NCBI RefSeq assembly: GCF_004570975.1
Contig: NZ_SPPC01000015.1
Coordinates: 1-64,000 of the forward strand
Length of the DNA: 64,000 bases
Direction of reading: 5' to 3'
From: Barnesiella sp. WM24
GTDB lineage: Bacteria; Bacteroidota; Bacteroidia; Bacteroidales; Muribaculaceae
How positions within the stretch are numbered: position 1 is the first letter of the stretch; the number at the start of each line of letters is the position of its first letter. Under the pieces are notes generated by a model. The model saw only the letters and a list, made by a program, of their open reading frames with translations, was not told where the DNA came from and ran no database searches. The position numbers and the translations under genes are program-made. Shown one piece after another: positions 9,503 to 18,497 of the stretch.

Positions 9503-9522
9503 TTAGTTTAGCGATAATTTTG
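9491..9522 (+). promoter_or_regulatory. Promoter of barrel gene copy 2
   Basis: TTG (9491-9493), 21-base spacer, TAATTTTG (9515-9522). Expected transcription start near 9528, about 25 bases before the ATG at 9554. Confidence 0.65.
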
Positions 9523-9553
9523 CGGTAGGAAATCAATAAAAACGTATCGCAAT

Positions 9554-11644
9554 ATGAAAATGAAAATCTCAAACAAAATCATGATGGCAACGGGTGCAAT
9601 CCTTCTGCCTGCCATCAGCGCAGCACAGGAAGTAACGGACACAATCGCAGCACAAGAGCTTCAGGAAATTGTCATAGAGGCTCCGAAAGTTATCAGGAAA
9701 GCCGACATGGACGTCTATCATCCATCTAAAAGCGCTGTCGAAAATTCAAAAAACGGCTTGCAACTGCTAAACAATCTTATGATACCGACTCTGAGTATAA
9801 GCGAGGCTCTTGGCACCATCAATGCCGCCGGACAGTCGGTACAAGTGCGCATCAACGGTCGCGAGTCCACCATTGAACAGGTGCGCACACTTCTTCCCGA
9901 AACCATAAAGCGAGTGGAGTGGATTGACAATCCCGGACTACGCTATGGCAGAGCAAACTATGTGTTGAATTTCATCGTCGCCAATCCCACTGTCGGCGGC
10001 TCGCTGATGACTAAGGCACAACCGGCGCTGAACGTGGCATGGGGATTTTATATGGCTGATGCAAAATTCAATATCGGACGTTCACAATGGGAAGTAGGCG
10101 GCGACTACAAACTCACCAACAAAATAAAGACTCACCGCGACTACACAGAGACGTTCACCTACACCGACGGGACATCAATCACCCGCGACGAGACCTCTCT
10201 TGGAGGCAGAGTCGACAACTCGATGGCCGACATATGGGTCTCTTACAATTACATAAAGCCCGACACAACAGTATTCATGGCACAATTCGGCTTACATCAG
10301 AACATAAATGAGCGCCGCAACTACAACGGGCTTTTATCTTTAAGCAACGGCAATGACGACATTCTGCTCAAAGACACCAATGGCGCTGACGGAAGCACAC
10401 CCTCCCTGTCACTTTACTGGCAGCAGAACTTCGCCGCCAGGCAGATGCTTATTGTCAATTTCAACAGCTCTTATTATTTCGGCCGCTCCTTCTCTGATTA
10501 CATTGAGCAGATACCCGGTGTCACAGGCTATCAGACCGACATACATACCGACATCAAAGACCGCAACCGGGCATATGCCATAGAGGCTGACTACATCAAA
10601 AACCTGCGTAACGGACGCTTCACCGCCGGAGCATCGTACACCGCCAACCGCAACCGCTCGCAATATGAAAGTCTTGGCGGCGACATATTTCATCAGCGCC
10701 AGGACAAAGTCTATCTATTTGCCGAATACTTCCACCGCTTCGGCAAATGGACGGCAACGGCGGGAATGGGAGTCCAATACACCGACTTCCTGTTTAAAGA
10801 GACCCATCAAGGCAATCACTCATGGAGCCCGCGTCCACAGGCTACAATCACCTACACTCTTAACCAAAGCCACAATTTCCGACTCAATTTCACATCATGG
10901 CAATCCACCCCGTCGCTGTCAGAGACCAACATTGTGCCTCAACAGCTTGACGGATTTCAATGGCGCGTGGGCAATCAGAATCTAAAGACCGCCGACTCCT
11001 ACATGATGACACTACGCTATGGCTTCAACCTGCCACGTGTCAACGGCACGTTTGGCGTCCGCGCCTTTACGTCGCCCGACGCTATCACCCCGATACTGCA
11101 TTGGCAGGACGACAGGCTGATTACGACATACGAGAACAGCCGAGGGCTGCAGAATCTTTCATTTTTCCTCGCGCCGCAGGTTGAAATCATTCCCGGCAGG
11201 CTTATGGCAAGCGGCTACCTGCAGTACCGTGCAGAGCGCATGCGCGGGACAGGATATACCCAACGCAGCAACGCATGGAGCGGCAACGCACAGATACAGC
11301 TCATGCACCGGGGATTTGTACTCAGCCTCCAGTACATGAGAGCGCAGAGAGACCTTTGGGGAGAAAAAATCAGCTGGGGCGAAGACCTTAACATAATCGA
11401 CCTGAGCTATAACCGGAAGTCATGGCAGTTTGGCGGCGGAATCATCATGCCGTTTGGCAAATATGACCAAGGCAGCAAATCGCTAAACAAGTGGAACCGT
11501 AACGAACAACACATGCGGCTAAACATGCGTATGCCCTATATCTCCATAAGCTACAATCTGCAATGGGGCAGACAGAAAAGCGGCGCCCACAAACTCATCG
11601 ATGTTGACGCCAACGCCGACCGCTCAACCGCCGGAGGCAGATAA
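9554..11644 (+). CDS. TonB-dependent-receptor-like outer-membrane beta-barrel protein (copy 2)
   Basis: 696 residues. Signal peptide to about residue 24 (MMATGAILLPAISAAQ), a TonB-box-like ELQEIVIEAPKV, a plug-like domain with VQVRINGRESTIEQVRTLLPETIKRVEWIDNPGLRYG, and a long barrel of aromatic-rich beta strands ending near YISISYNLQWG. No carboxypeptidase-like domain and no SusD neighbour. The order signal, EV(V/I)(V/I)EA, plug, barrel is the same as in the gene at 3126, so the two are distant paralogues. It follows the membrane TPR/HTH regulator, with four ATTAAGA motifs in the promoter, suggesting dedicated control. Cargo unknown. Confidence 0.8.
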   Translation: MKMKISNKIMMATGAILLPAISAAQEVTDTIAAQELQEIVIEAPKVIRKADMDVYHPSKSAVENSKNGLQLLNNLMIPTLSISEALGTINAAGQSVQVRINGRESTIEQVRTLLPETIKRVEWIDNPGLRYGRANYVLNFIVANPTVGGSLMTKAQPALNVAWGFYMADAKFNIGRSQWEVGGDYKLTNKIKTHRDYTETFTYTDGTSITRDETSLGGRVDNSMADIWVSYNYIKPDTTVFMAQFGLHQNINERRNYNGLLSLSNGNDDILLKDTNGADGSTPSLSLYWQQNFAARQMLIVNFNSSYYFGRSFSDYIEQIPGVTGYQTDIHTDIKDRNRAYAIEADYIKNLRNGRFTAGASYTANRNRSQYESLGGDIFHQRQDKVYLFAEYFHRFGKWTATAGMGVQYTDFLFKETHQGNHSWSPRPQATITYTLNQSHNFRLNFTSWQSTPSLSETNIVPQQLDGFQWRVGNQNLKTADSYMMTLRYGFNLPRVNGTFGVRAFTSPDAITPILHWQDDRLITTYENSRGLQNLSFFLAPQVEIIPGRLMASGYLQYRAERMRGTGYTQRSNAWSGNAQIQLMHRGFVLSLQYMRAQRDLWGEKISWGEDLNIIDLSYNRKSWQFGGGIIMPFGKYDQGSKSLNKWNRNEQHMRLNMRMPYISISYNLQWGRQKSGAHKLIDVDANADRSTAGGR

Positions 11645-11672
11645 CAGGGACCATCACAAACGGCTGACACGG

Positions 11673-11703
11673 TTGCTAATTGCAAAAGGTTTTTGTAATT
11701 TTG
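11673..11703 (+). promoter_or_regulatory. Promoter of the polysaccharide cluster
   Basis: TTG (11673-11675), 20-base spacer, TAATTTTG (11696-11703). A start near 11709 places the GTG at 11734 as the first usable start of the GT2 gene. Confidence 0.7.
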
Positions 11704-11733
11704 CAAGACCAAAACAACAAAGCGACAGTCAAC

Positions 11734-12918
11734 GTGACACAATATATCAATCAAGACACCGCCCTACCGCTTATCCTCGCATGTCTCGCGCTTGCCATAG
11801 CCATTGTCGAGACGGCACTGTATCTACCCCGCGTGACAAAAGTCTCCCGCGCGGTAAGAGAGCAAGACGGAAGACAACCCGACGACACCTTATCCTATCC
11901 CAAGGCATCCATAATAATCTACTGTCACGGCGACCCTGACGGGGTAGCCACGCTCCTACCCTCACTGCTCGGACAAGACTACCCCGCAGAATATGAAATC
12001 ATCGTGGTAAACGACGGCAGAGACGATGCAACCGAAGCGCTCATCAACTCGCTTGAAGATGGCGACACAAGAGTGTATCACACATACACCCCACGCGACA
12101 CCCGCAACCTGTCGCGCAAAAAGCTCGCCCTGACGCTCGGCATCAAGGCTGCCGCCAACGACGCGATAGTCCACGTGACCTCGGCGACAAGAGTACACTC
12201 CCCGCTATGGCTCCGCCACATGGCACAGCCGCTCGGCGACAGCTCCACCGACGTAGTCATCGGGTATGCCGCCGTCGCCGAAGACGGAGGCAACACCTCC
12301 CGAAGCCGCGACGACGACCGCCTCATCGACAGCGTTCACTATCTCTCGGCGGCGCTGTCGGGAAAAGCCTATCGCGGCGACGGCAACAACCTCGCCTACA
12401 GGCGCAGCCTCTTTTTCGACATGAAAGGATTCAGCAACAGCATCAACCTGCACTACGGCGACGACGACATATTTGTAGCCGACGCCTCAACCCCCGGCAA
12501 CACAGCCGTCGCGATAGCCCACGACGCCCAGGTGACGGCGGAAAGCACAAACCCCGCCACCGACTACATGTACAGCAAGCTGCGCCATGCATTTACCGCC
12601 AAGTTTTCAGGCAGGCGGCAACACTCCTTCAACGGAGCCGGCTCGCTGCTGCTCTGGTGCTGGCTTGCACTAAGCGTTGCCTCCATCATCCTCGCGCCTG
12701 TCAATCCGGTGACCATCGCCATGACAACGGTGTCGGCACTTCTGCTCTGGATTCCACTCGCCATCGCCTGGAACAACACGGCAAAGTCGCTACAAAGCCG
12801 GCGCTTCCTGCTTTCAGTGCCCGTGTTCCTGCTATGGCGCCCCATCCACAACTTCATGTACATGCTAAAAAGCAAAAAAATCCACGACGCCCAATATGCC
12901 TGGCAGTCAACCAACTGA
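11734..12918 (+). CDS. Membrane glycosyltransferase family 2
   Basis: 394 residues from a GTG at 11734, chosen because the promoter -7 box overlaps the earlier candidate start at 11680. An N-terminal transmembrane helix (LPLILACLALAIAIVETALYL) is followed by a GT-A domain: PKASIIIYCHGDPDGVATLLPSLLGQDYP and EIIVVNDGRDDATEAL at the N-terminal side, then SLFFDMKGF and an acidic GDDDIFVAD that probably binds metal and acceptor. Two C-terminal hydrophobic segments follow (LLLWCWLALSVASIILAPV and VSALLLWIPLAIAW). It likely adds a sugar at the inner membrane at the start of exopolysaccharide assembly, as export genes follow. The classical QXXRW motif is not visible. Confidence 0.8.
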   Translation: MTQYINQDTALPLILACLALAIAIVETALYLPRVTKVSRAVREQDGRQPDDTLSYPKASIIIYCHGDPDGVATLLPSLLGQDYPAEYEIIVVNDGRDDATEALINSLEDGDTRVYHTYTPRDTRNLSRKKLALTLGIKAAANDAIVHVTSATRVHSPLWLRHMAQPLGDSSTDVVIGYAAVAEDGGNTSRSRDDDRLIDSVHYLSAALSGKAYRGDGNNLAYRRSLFFDMKGFSNSINLHYGDDDIFVADASTPGNTAVAIAHDAQVTAESTNPATDYMYSKLRHAFTAKFSGRRQHSFNGAGSLLLWCWLALSVASIILAPVNPVTIAMTTVSALLLWIPLAIAWNNTAKSLQSRRFLLSVPVFLLWRPIHNFMYMLKSKKIHDAQYAWQSTN

Positions 12919-12999
12919 CCTGCACGACAAAAAATGTTAAATTAAGATAATAAAGCACCCCGTCACTCCGTTATATCTAAAATACTCAGAAAACTTACA

Positions 13000-13806
13000 A
13001 TGAAATCAGTAAAATACCTCATTATCGCCACAGTGCTTACAGCATTAGGTGCGTGCACCACATCCAAGACATCTCTTCCTTACTTTGAGGACATAAAAAC
13101 ATTGCAAACCGGCGAACTGCCGTCGGCTGACTACGCGATAAAAATCATCCCCGACGACGAGCTGATGATCACCGTCACCTCACTCGTGCCGGAAGCCACG
13201 CTCGAATACAACCTGCCGCTCATAAACCCGGCAACATCAACCACCCTCCTCACCACCACCCAGCCCCGCACACTCACCTATCGTGTCGACAAGGCAGGTG
13301 ACATCAAATTTCCCCGCCTCGGCACAATCCATGTCGCCGGACTCACTACCGAGCAGCTCACCGAGCTCATCACCAAACGCATAAGCCAGGATGTAGAAGA
13401 CCCCTATGTAAAAGTCGAGCTCGCCAACTTCCGCGTCAATGTGCTCGGCGAGGTTGAGCGCCCCGGAGCCTATGACGTAACCCGCGAACGCTACACGGTG
13501 CTTGACGCGCTTGCCGACGCCGGCGACCTCACCGAATACGGCGAGCGAAACAATGTGCTGATTATCCGCGAAGTCGACGGCAAGCGAGTGTTTTATCACG
13601 TCGACCTTAACCGCTCCGACCTCCTCTCACAACCTTACTTCTACCTGCAGCAGAACGACGTGGTATATGTCGAGCCCAATGCCATCAGAAAAGATGTCGC
13701 CACCTACAACCAGAACAATTCATTCAAGGTGCAGGTAGTAAGCGCCATTGTAAGCGCCTGCTCCGTAGTGGCATCACTCTGCATAGCCCTGTTCATCAAC
13801 AAGTAA
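13000..13806 (+). CDS. Wza-like polysaccharide export lipoprotein
   Basis: 268 residues. Lipoprotein signal with lipobox LGAC (Cys19). The Poly_export domain spans about 40-130 (YAIKIIPDDELMITVTSL, YRVDKAGDIKFPRLGTIHVAGLTTEQLTELITKRI), followed by an SLBB-type domain (VNVLGEVERPGAYDVTRERYTVLDALADAGDL). The C-terminus has a hydrophobic helix (VVSAIVSACSVVASLCIALFI), which in Wza spans the outer membrane. It forms the export channel with the Wzc-like protein encoded 13 bp downstream. Confidence 0.9.
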   Translation: MKSVKYLIIATVLTALGACTTSKTSLPYFEDIKTLQTGELPSADYAIKIIPDDELMITVTSLVPEATLEYNLPLINPATSTTLLTTTQPRTLTYRVDKAGDIKFPRLGTIHVAGLTTEQLTELITKRISQDVEDPYVKVELANFRVNVLGEVERPGAYDVTRERYTVLDALADAGDLTEYGERNNVLIIREVDGKRVFYHVDLNRSDLLSQPYFYLQQNDVVYVEPNAIRKDVATYNQNNSFKVQVVSAIVSACSVVASLCIALFINK

Positions 13807-13819
13807 TAAGCACGGAATC

Positions 13820-16120
13820 ATGAAAGAAATCAACATAACCAGCAACAAGGGAAAAGATAAGAAAATCGACATAATCGAATTGCTGCGATTCTACTCGACA
13901 AAGTGGAAGGCAATTCTTATCTCAGTAATCATATTCATGATACTCGGAGGCATATATGCCTACACGAAATCACCGGTTTACGAAGTACAGGCCAATGTGC
14001 TCATCACCGACAACGATACCAAAAGCGACTTCCTCCGAAGCTTCAGCATGGCTGATATGTTTGGTGGAAAATCATCGGTTGACGATGAAATCGCAATTAT
14101 GTACTCTCATTCGCTTTTCAGCGAGATTGTCAAAAAGTTTCAACTCAACAAAACATATATTGTAAAAGAAAATTTCTTAAAAAAGAAACTAAAATATGAC
14201 AATACTCCGGTTGAGATTGTAATACCGCCCATGTTTTCTGACACAGTATCAGAGCCTGTAATATTTAAGCTTACCGCGACAAAAGATGGAAAAGTCGACA
14301 TAAAGCTTAAAAAAGGAAGATTTTCCACTATTGCAGAAACCAGTGGCAAAACTTTCCCGGCTAAATTCGATACCCCTTACGGCGATTTTGTATTCCAGAA
14401 AAAGGACGCCTTTTATGAAGAGGGAAAGCCTTTGAATATCACAATTGTCGTCAACAATTACAATCAGGCCACTGAAAACCTGCAAGATGACATAAAATGC
14501 TCAATTCCTAACAAGAAAGCGAGAGTCATCACAATTTCGCTTAACTCTACAAATGTGCCATTTGCGGAAAAAGTCGTAAATGCTCTGGTCGAGGGATATA
14601 ACGAACGCGGAATCGAAGAAAACAGAGTAAAAAACCAGATTACCGCCGACTTTATCGAGACACGTCTCGGCTCAATCGCCGAAGAGCTTAACGCAGCAGA
14701 AAGGGAGGTCGAGGCATATAAGGTCGACAACAATTTTGTTGACCTCGTTGCCGATGCTCAATACATATTCACCAAGAAAGGGACAATCGATGAAGCGCTC
14801 GTAACTGCCGAGACCGAGTACGAGATTCTCGAAATGACCCGCGAATTGATGAATGACCCCAATCATAGGTACGACCTTATACCGACTCCTTACGGTGCAG
14901 AAGCGGCTGTTGACGCTATCGCCGAATACAACAAGCTCATACTTGAGCGCATGAAGCTTGTCAACAACGCCAAGACCAACAACAACGCCGCATTGCGCAC
15001 AATATCATCACAGCTTGACGCGATGCGTGAAAACATCAACGCGACCCTTGACCGTTCACTCGCTTCAGCACGTGTAAAACTGCACGACCTTCGTGAACAG
15101 ATGAACGAAAGCGACTCCCGCCTTGGCAAAATGCCAAAGCAGGAGAGAGAATACCTGAACATCAAGCGTCAGCAACTTGTAAAAGAAAACCTCTACATAT
15201 TCTTGCTTACCCAGCGAGAAGAGACCAATCTGCGCATAGCCAATGCCATTCCCAAGGGAATGATAATCGATAAGGCATATCCGCTATCAGCGCAGGTCAA
15301 CCTATCCAAAGTTCAGATTTATATTCTATTCTTTATTCTTGGTCTTCTTGCCGTGCCGGGATGGCTGTATCTGCGAGACCTGTTCCGCAACAAATTCTCG
15401 ACAAAATCGGAATTGTCAGATCTAACAACCTTGCCGATAGTAGGAGAGATTGTAAAAGATAAAAGCGGAGAAAAGATTGTCATCGGTGAACAGTTTGGAA
15501 TATCATCTGAATCATTCAGAATGTTCCGCGCTAAACTGCAGTTTCTGTTATCCAACGATAATGACCAGATTATACAGATTACATCAATGACTTCCGGTGC
15601 CGGAAAAACTTTTGTTGCGACGAATCTTGCGGCATGTATCGCAGAAAGTGGTAAAAAAGTGGTCGTTGTCGACATGGATATCAGAAATCCGCATGTAGCA
15701 AATTATCTTGACATACACACCGATACAGGTCTTTCGCAATACATCATAGACAAAAACATAAAACTGGAAGACCTCGTGGCCAAAGCACCCGGAATACGCA
15801 ATCTTGATGTAGTAACGGCAGGAACGATTCCACCTAACCCCGGTGAACTACTTGCGTCTCCAAGGATAAAAGAATTATTGACTGAATTGCGTAAGCACTA
15901 CGATTACATTGTAATCGACACATCTCCGATGAACCACATGAGCGAATTGGCGATGCTGTCCAATATGGCAAACGCCACGCTTATTGTATGTCGTGCCAAT
16001 TTCACAACATTTGATGATGTAGCCAATATCAATGAGTTTGTGACAGAATATGGAATGCGTCGAGTAAGCCTTATTCTTAACGCGACGAAAGAAAAAGGAT
16101 ACAATTATCCGCGGCAGTAA
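13820..16120 (+). CDS. Wzc-like polysaccharide co-polymerase with tyrosine-kinase domain
   Basis: 766 residues. An N-terminal transmembrane helix (ILISVIIFMILGGIYAYT, about 33-50), a Wzz-type periplasmic domain with long coiled-coil stretches (AEELNAAEREVEAYK, ARVKLHDLREQMNESDSRLG), a second helix near residue 500, then a BY-kinase domain: Walker A TSGAGKTFVATNLA, Walker A' VVVVDMDIRNPH, Walker B YIVIDTSP. It controls chain length and, by family knowledge, polymerisation/export through autophosphorylation. The C-terminal tail is short and has a single visible tyrosine pair region (GYNYPRQ) rather than the long Tyr cluster of E. coli Wzc, so phosphoregulation may be reduced. Confidence 0.9.
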   Translation: MKEINITSNKGKDKKIDIIELLRFYSTKWKAILISVIIFMILGGIYAYTKSPVYEVQANVLITDNDTKSDFLRSFSMADMFGGKSSVDDEIAIMYSHSLFSEIVKKFQLNKTYIVKENFLKKKLKYDNTPVEIVIPPMFSDTVSEPVIFKLTATKDGKVDIKLKKGRFSTIAETSGKTFPAKFDTPYGDFVFQKKDAFYEEGKPLNITIVVNNYNQATENLQDDIKCSIPNKKARVITISLNSTNVPFAEKVVNALVEGYNERGIEENRVKNQITADFIETRLGSIAEELNAAEREVEAYKVDNNFVDLVADAQYIFTKKGTIDEALVTAETEYEILEMTRELMNDPNHRYDLIPTPYGAEAAVDAIAEYNKLILERMKLVNNAKTNNNAALRTISSQLDAMRENINATLDRSLASARVKLHDLREQMNESDSRLGKMPKQEREYLNIKRQQLVKENLYIFLLTQREETNLRIANAIPKGMIIDKAYPLSAQVNLSKVQIYILFFILGLLAVPGWLYLRDLFRNKFSTKSELSDLTTLPIVGEIVKDKSGEKIVIGEQFGISSESFRMFRAKLQFLLSNDNDQIIQITSMTSGAGKTFVATNLAACIAESGKKVVVVDMDIRNPHVANYLDIHTDTGLSQYIIDKNIKLEDLVAKAPGIRNLDVVTAGTIPPNPGELLASPRIKELLTELRKHYDYIVIDTSPMNHMSELAMLSNMANATLIVCRANFTTFDDVANINEFVTEYGMRRVSLILNATKEKGYNYPRQ

Positions 16121-16151
16121 TCACACAATTCATAAGACTGACAAAATATAG

Positions 16152-17318
16152 ATGGTCTACAATATATTTGTCTTGTTTTCGCTGCTAATGCTTTATCTCT
16201 ATTATTACAGCGATTACGAAAAAGAATCATGCAGAAAAGCCATATTCTTTGGAATGTGGCTTCTGTTCTCCATTGAATTTTATTCAACCAGAGACTTTGA
16301 TGTATATTACGAAAACTTCTCCCGGACAGCCAACCATGTAATCTGGGAGCCGTTATACCGCTTTTTACTTGCTATTTTTCAGCCATTTGGCTTCTTTGTG
16401 TTTAACAGTTGCGTCGCGGCTTTTGAGTTTTGTACATTATACGTTTTATTTAAACACGCTGTACCAAAAAGATATTTTTGGATTGGAATCTGCATATTGA
16501 TATTAAGCACCAATCACTTGTTTTATTACATGTGTATTAAACGTCAATTTTTAGCAATATGCGCTTCCTTATGGATATTGTATTTCCTGCTGTATTCGAC
16601 AAAAAGGCTCCGATATCTATATGCAATAATTGCATTTATCTGTGCAATAAACCTTCATACCGGCGCATATGCATCGATAGGTTACTTCATCCTGCCATTC
16701 ATACGCTTCCGCATAAACATAATCTGGTGTGCCGTGCTGATGGTTATCTATATAGCCAGCATGTCTTTCCAGATGTCATCTTACAGCGACGCCCTATTTG
16801 AGATGGTGACACTTATTGAAGATGATGACCTTGGCGATAACAGATATGGCACATATATTGACAACCAAGACATTACAGGATTCAACAAAGTAATCAGAAG
16901 TATATTCCAATTAGCTTACTCGATATTGCTATATGTGTTACTGCTTCTTTACAACAAAAAAGTCACTGATTCACAATTCAAGATATTTGTATTGTCAATT
17001 GTCAGCCTGATATTGGAAAATTTCTTAGTCGGGGACTTATTCAGATTAAATCTGTTTTATTCGATTACCCAGTTGTTTTCAGTTCCAATACTTTTAAGTT
17101 ATATGTCGTTTAAGAAAGACAGCAGCACCATAAGTTGGGGATTATATTGGAGTCTGATAATTCTTTCTTTAGCAACTCCTGTAAAATCCTACTACAACGC
17201 CATGTCAGGAACTAAAGTGACTCGAATGACTGTAAAGTTAAAGCACTTCTACACCATCTTTGATGAGAATCCCGATAAATCAAATCATAATTTCGAAGGA
17301 GAAAAACGAATAAAATGA
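16152..17318 (+). CDS. EpsG-family polysaccharide polymerase
   Basis: 388 residues with about ten hydrophobic helices. The EpsG-like features are an early extracellular STRDFDVYYENFSR loop, WEPLYRFLLAIFQPFGFF, and the FYYMCIKRQFLAICASLWILYFLL helix. Such proteins polymerise repeat units at the inner membrane (Wzy role). It follows the Wzc-like gene by 31 bp and its stop overlaps the next start by 4 bp, so the genes are co-transcribed. It is more AT-rich than the upstream export genes, which is usual for polymerases within capsule loci. Confidence 0.82.
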   Translation: MVYNIFVLFSLLMLYLYYYSDYEKESCRKAIFFGMWLLFSIEFYSTRDFDVYYENFSRTANHVIWEPLYRFLLAIFQPFGFFVFNSCVAAFEFCTLYVLFKHAVPKRYFWIGICILILSTNHLFYYMCIKRQFLAICASLWILYFLLYSTKRLRYLYAIIAFICAINLHTGAYASIGYFILPFIRFRINIIWCAVLMVIYIASMSFQMSSYSDALFEMVTLIEDDDLGDNRYGTYIDNQDITGFNKVIRSIFQLAYSILLYVLLLLYNKKVTDSQFKIFVLSIVSLILENFLVGDLFRLNLFYSITQLFSVPILLSYMSFKKDSSTISWGLYWSLIILSLATPVKSYYNAMSGTKVTRMTVKLKHFYTIFDENPDKSNHNFEGEKRIK

Positions 17319-18418
17319 ACGCAAGGGTTATAGCTATGTATCTACCTCAATACCATCCCGTCCCGGAAAATGACAAGTATTGGGGAAAAGGATTTACCGA
17401 ATGGAATAATGTAGTCAAGGCGCGTCCGCTATTCCCGGGGCACCACCAGCCCAAATTGCCTGCCGACCTTGGATTTTATGACCTACGCCTCCCTGAAGTA
17501 AGGGAACGACAGGCTCAGCTCGCACGCGAAGCCGGAGTAGAGGGATTTATGTACTGGCACTATTGGTTTGGCAACGGCAAGATGGTACTTGAACGTCCGT
17601 TTGAAGAAGTCCTCGCGTCAGGGAAACCCGATTTCCCGTTTTGCATCGGCTGGGCAAATCACTCATGGACCAACAAAACCTGGACAAAAGGGAAAGTATT
17701 TCAGGGAGACTCCATGATTTTCCGACAGGAATATCCGGGAGAAGAAGACTATATAGCCCATTTCAATTACTGCCTGCCTGCATTTAAAGACCGCAGATAC
17801 ATTACCGTAGACGGAAAACCTTTGTTTTACATATGGCTGCCAGCCGATTTTCCTGACGTAAGAAAGTTTCTTGACTTATGGCGCAAGCTTGCTGTAGACG
17901 CAGGATTAAAAGGAATTCATTTTGTGGGCGCACGACATGCACGCGACAAATACTCCATAAAGGATATTATCGACATGGGATATGACGCTGTAAGCAACGG
18001 CAATTACAACATGTGGCGTGCTGAATGTAAAGTACGGAAATCGGAGATTGTAAAGCGAGGTCTTTCTTTTTTGTCAGAGAAATTGAATCTGCCCTTACAG
18101 GTTTTTAATTATAAATCAATCATTAAACATCTTTCTGACGATACTGACTACCAAGAAAATGTATATCCCTCCATACTACCGGGCTATGACAGGTCACCGC
18201 GTTCCGGACGTCGCACACAGATATACATAAACAACACCCCTCAGCTCTTTGAAAAGCATGTGACTGACATTATGAAGCATGTAAAAGATAAAAACGACGA
18301 ACATAAGATTATCTTTTTGAAATCATGGAATGAATGGGGCGAAGGAAATTACATTGAGCCTGATTCTCGTTATGGAGATGCTTTTTTAAAAGCGCTCGGC
18401 CGACATCTCTTATCATAA
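17315..18418 (+). CDS. WbsX-like / GH99-like glycan-processing protein
   Basis: 367 residues. The family signature begins at the N-terminus: AMYLPQYHPVPENDKYWGKG, then FTEWNNV, FPGHHQPKLPADLGFYDL, GFMYWHYWFGNGKMVLERPFEEVL, and CIGWANHSWTNKTW; the C-terminus has LKSWNEWGEGNYIEPD. These phrases define the WbsX/GHL99 family in O-antigen and capsule loci, often called glycosyltransferase WbsX. The fold is a TIM barrel related to GH99, so it may trim or transfer glycans; the precise reaction is unsettled. Four-base overlap with the upstream polymerase gene. Confidence 0.88.
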   Translation: MNARVIAMYLPQYHPVPENDKYWGKGFTEWNNVVKARPLFPGHHQPKLPADLGFYDLRLPEVRERQAQLAREAGVEGFMYWHYWFGNGKMVLERPFEEVLASGKPDFPFCIGWANHSWTNKTWTKGKVFQGDSMIFRQEYPGEEDYIAHFNYCLPAFKDRRYITVDGKPLFYIWLPADFPDVRKFLDLWRKLAVDAGLKGIHFVGARHARDKYSIKDIIDMGYDAVSNGNYNMWRAECKVRKSEIVKRGLSFLSEKLNLPLQVFNYKSIIKHLSDDTDYQENVYPSILPGYDRSPRSGRRTQIYINNTPQLFEKHVTDIMKHVKDKNDEHKIIFLKSWNEWGEGNYIEPDSRYGDAFLKALGRHLLS

Positions 18419-18497
18419 ATCAATATCTCGCCAAAATGAGAATCAGAGAGCAGCTTACAGAAAAAGGATGTGCGAAAAGACTTGTAGAGATATGGAA

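Noticed and set aside
12207-12950. 247-codon frame overlapping the GT2 gene
   Set aside because: Arg/His-rich shadow of the GC-rich glycosyltransferase frame.
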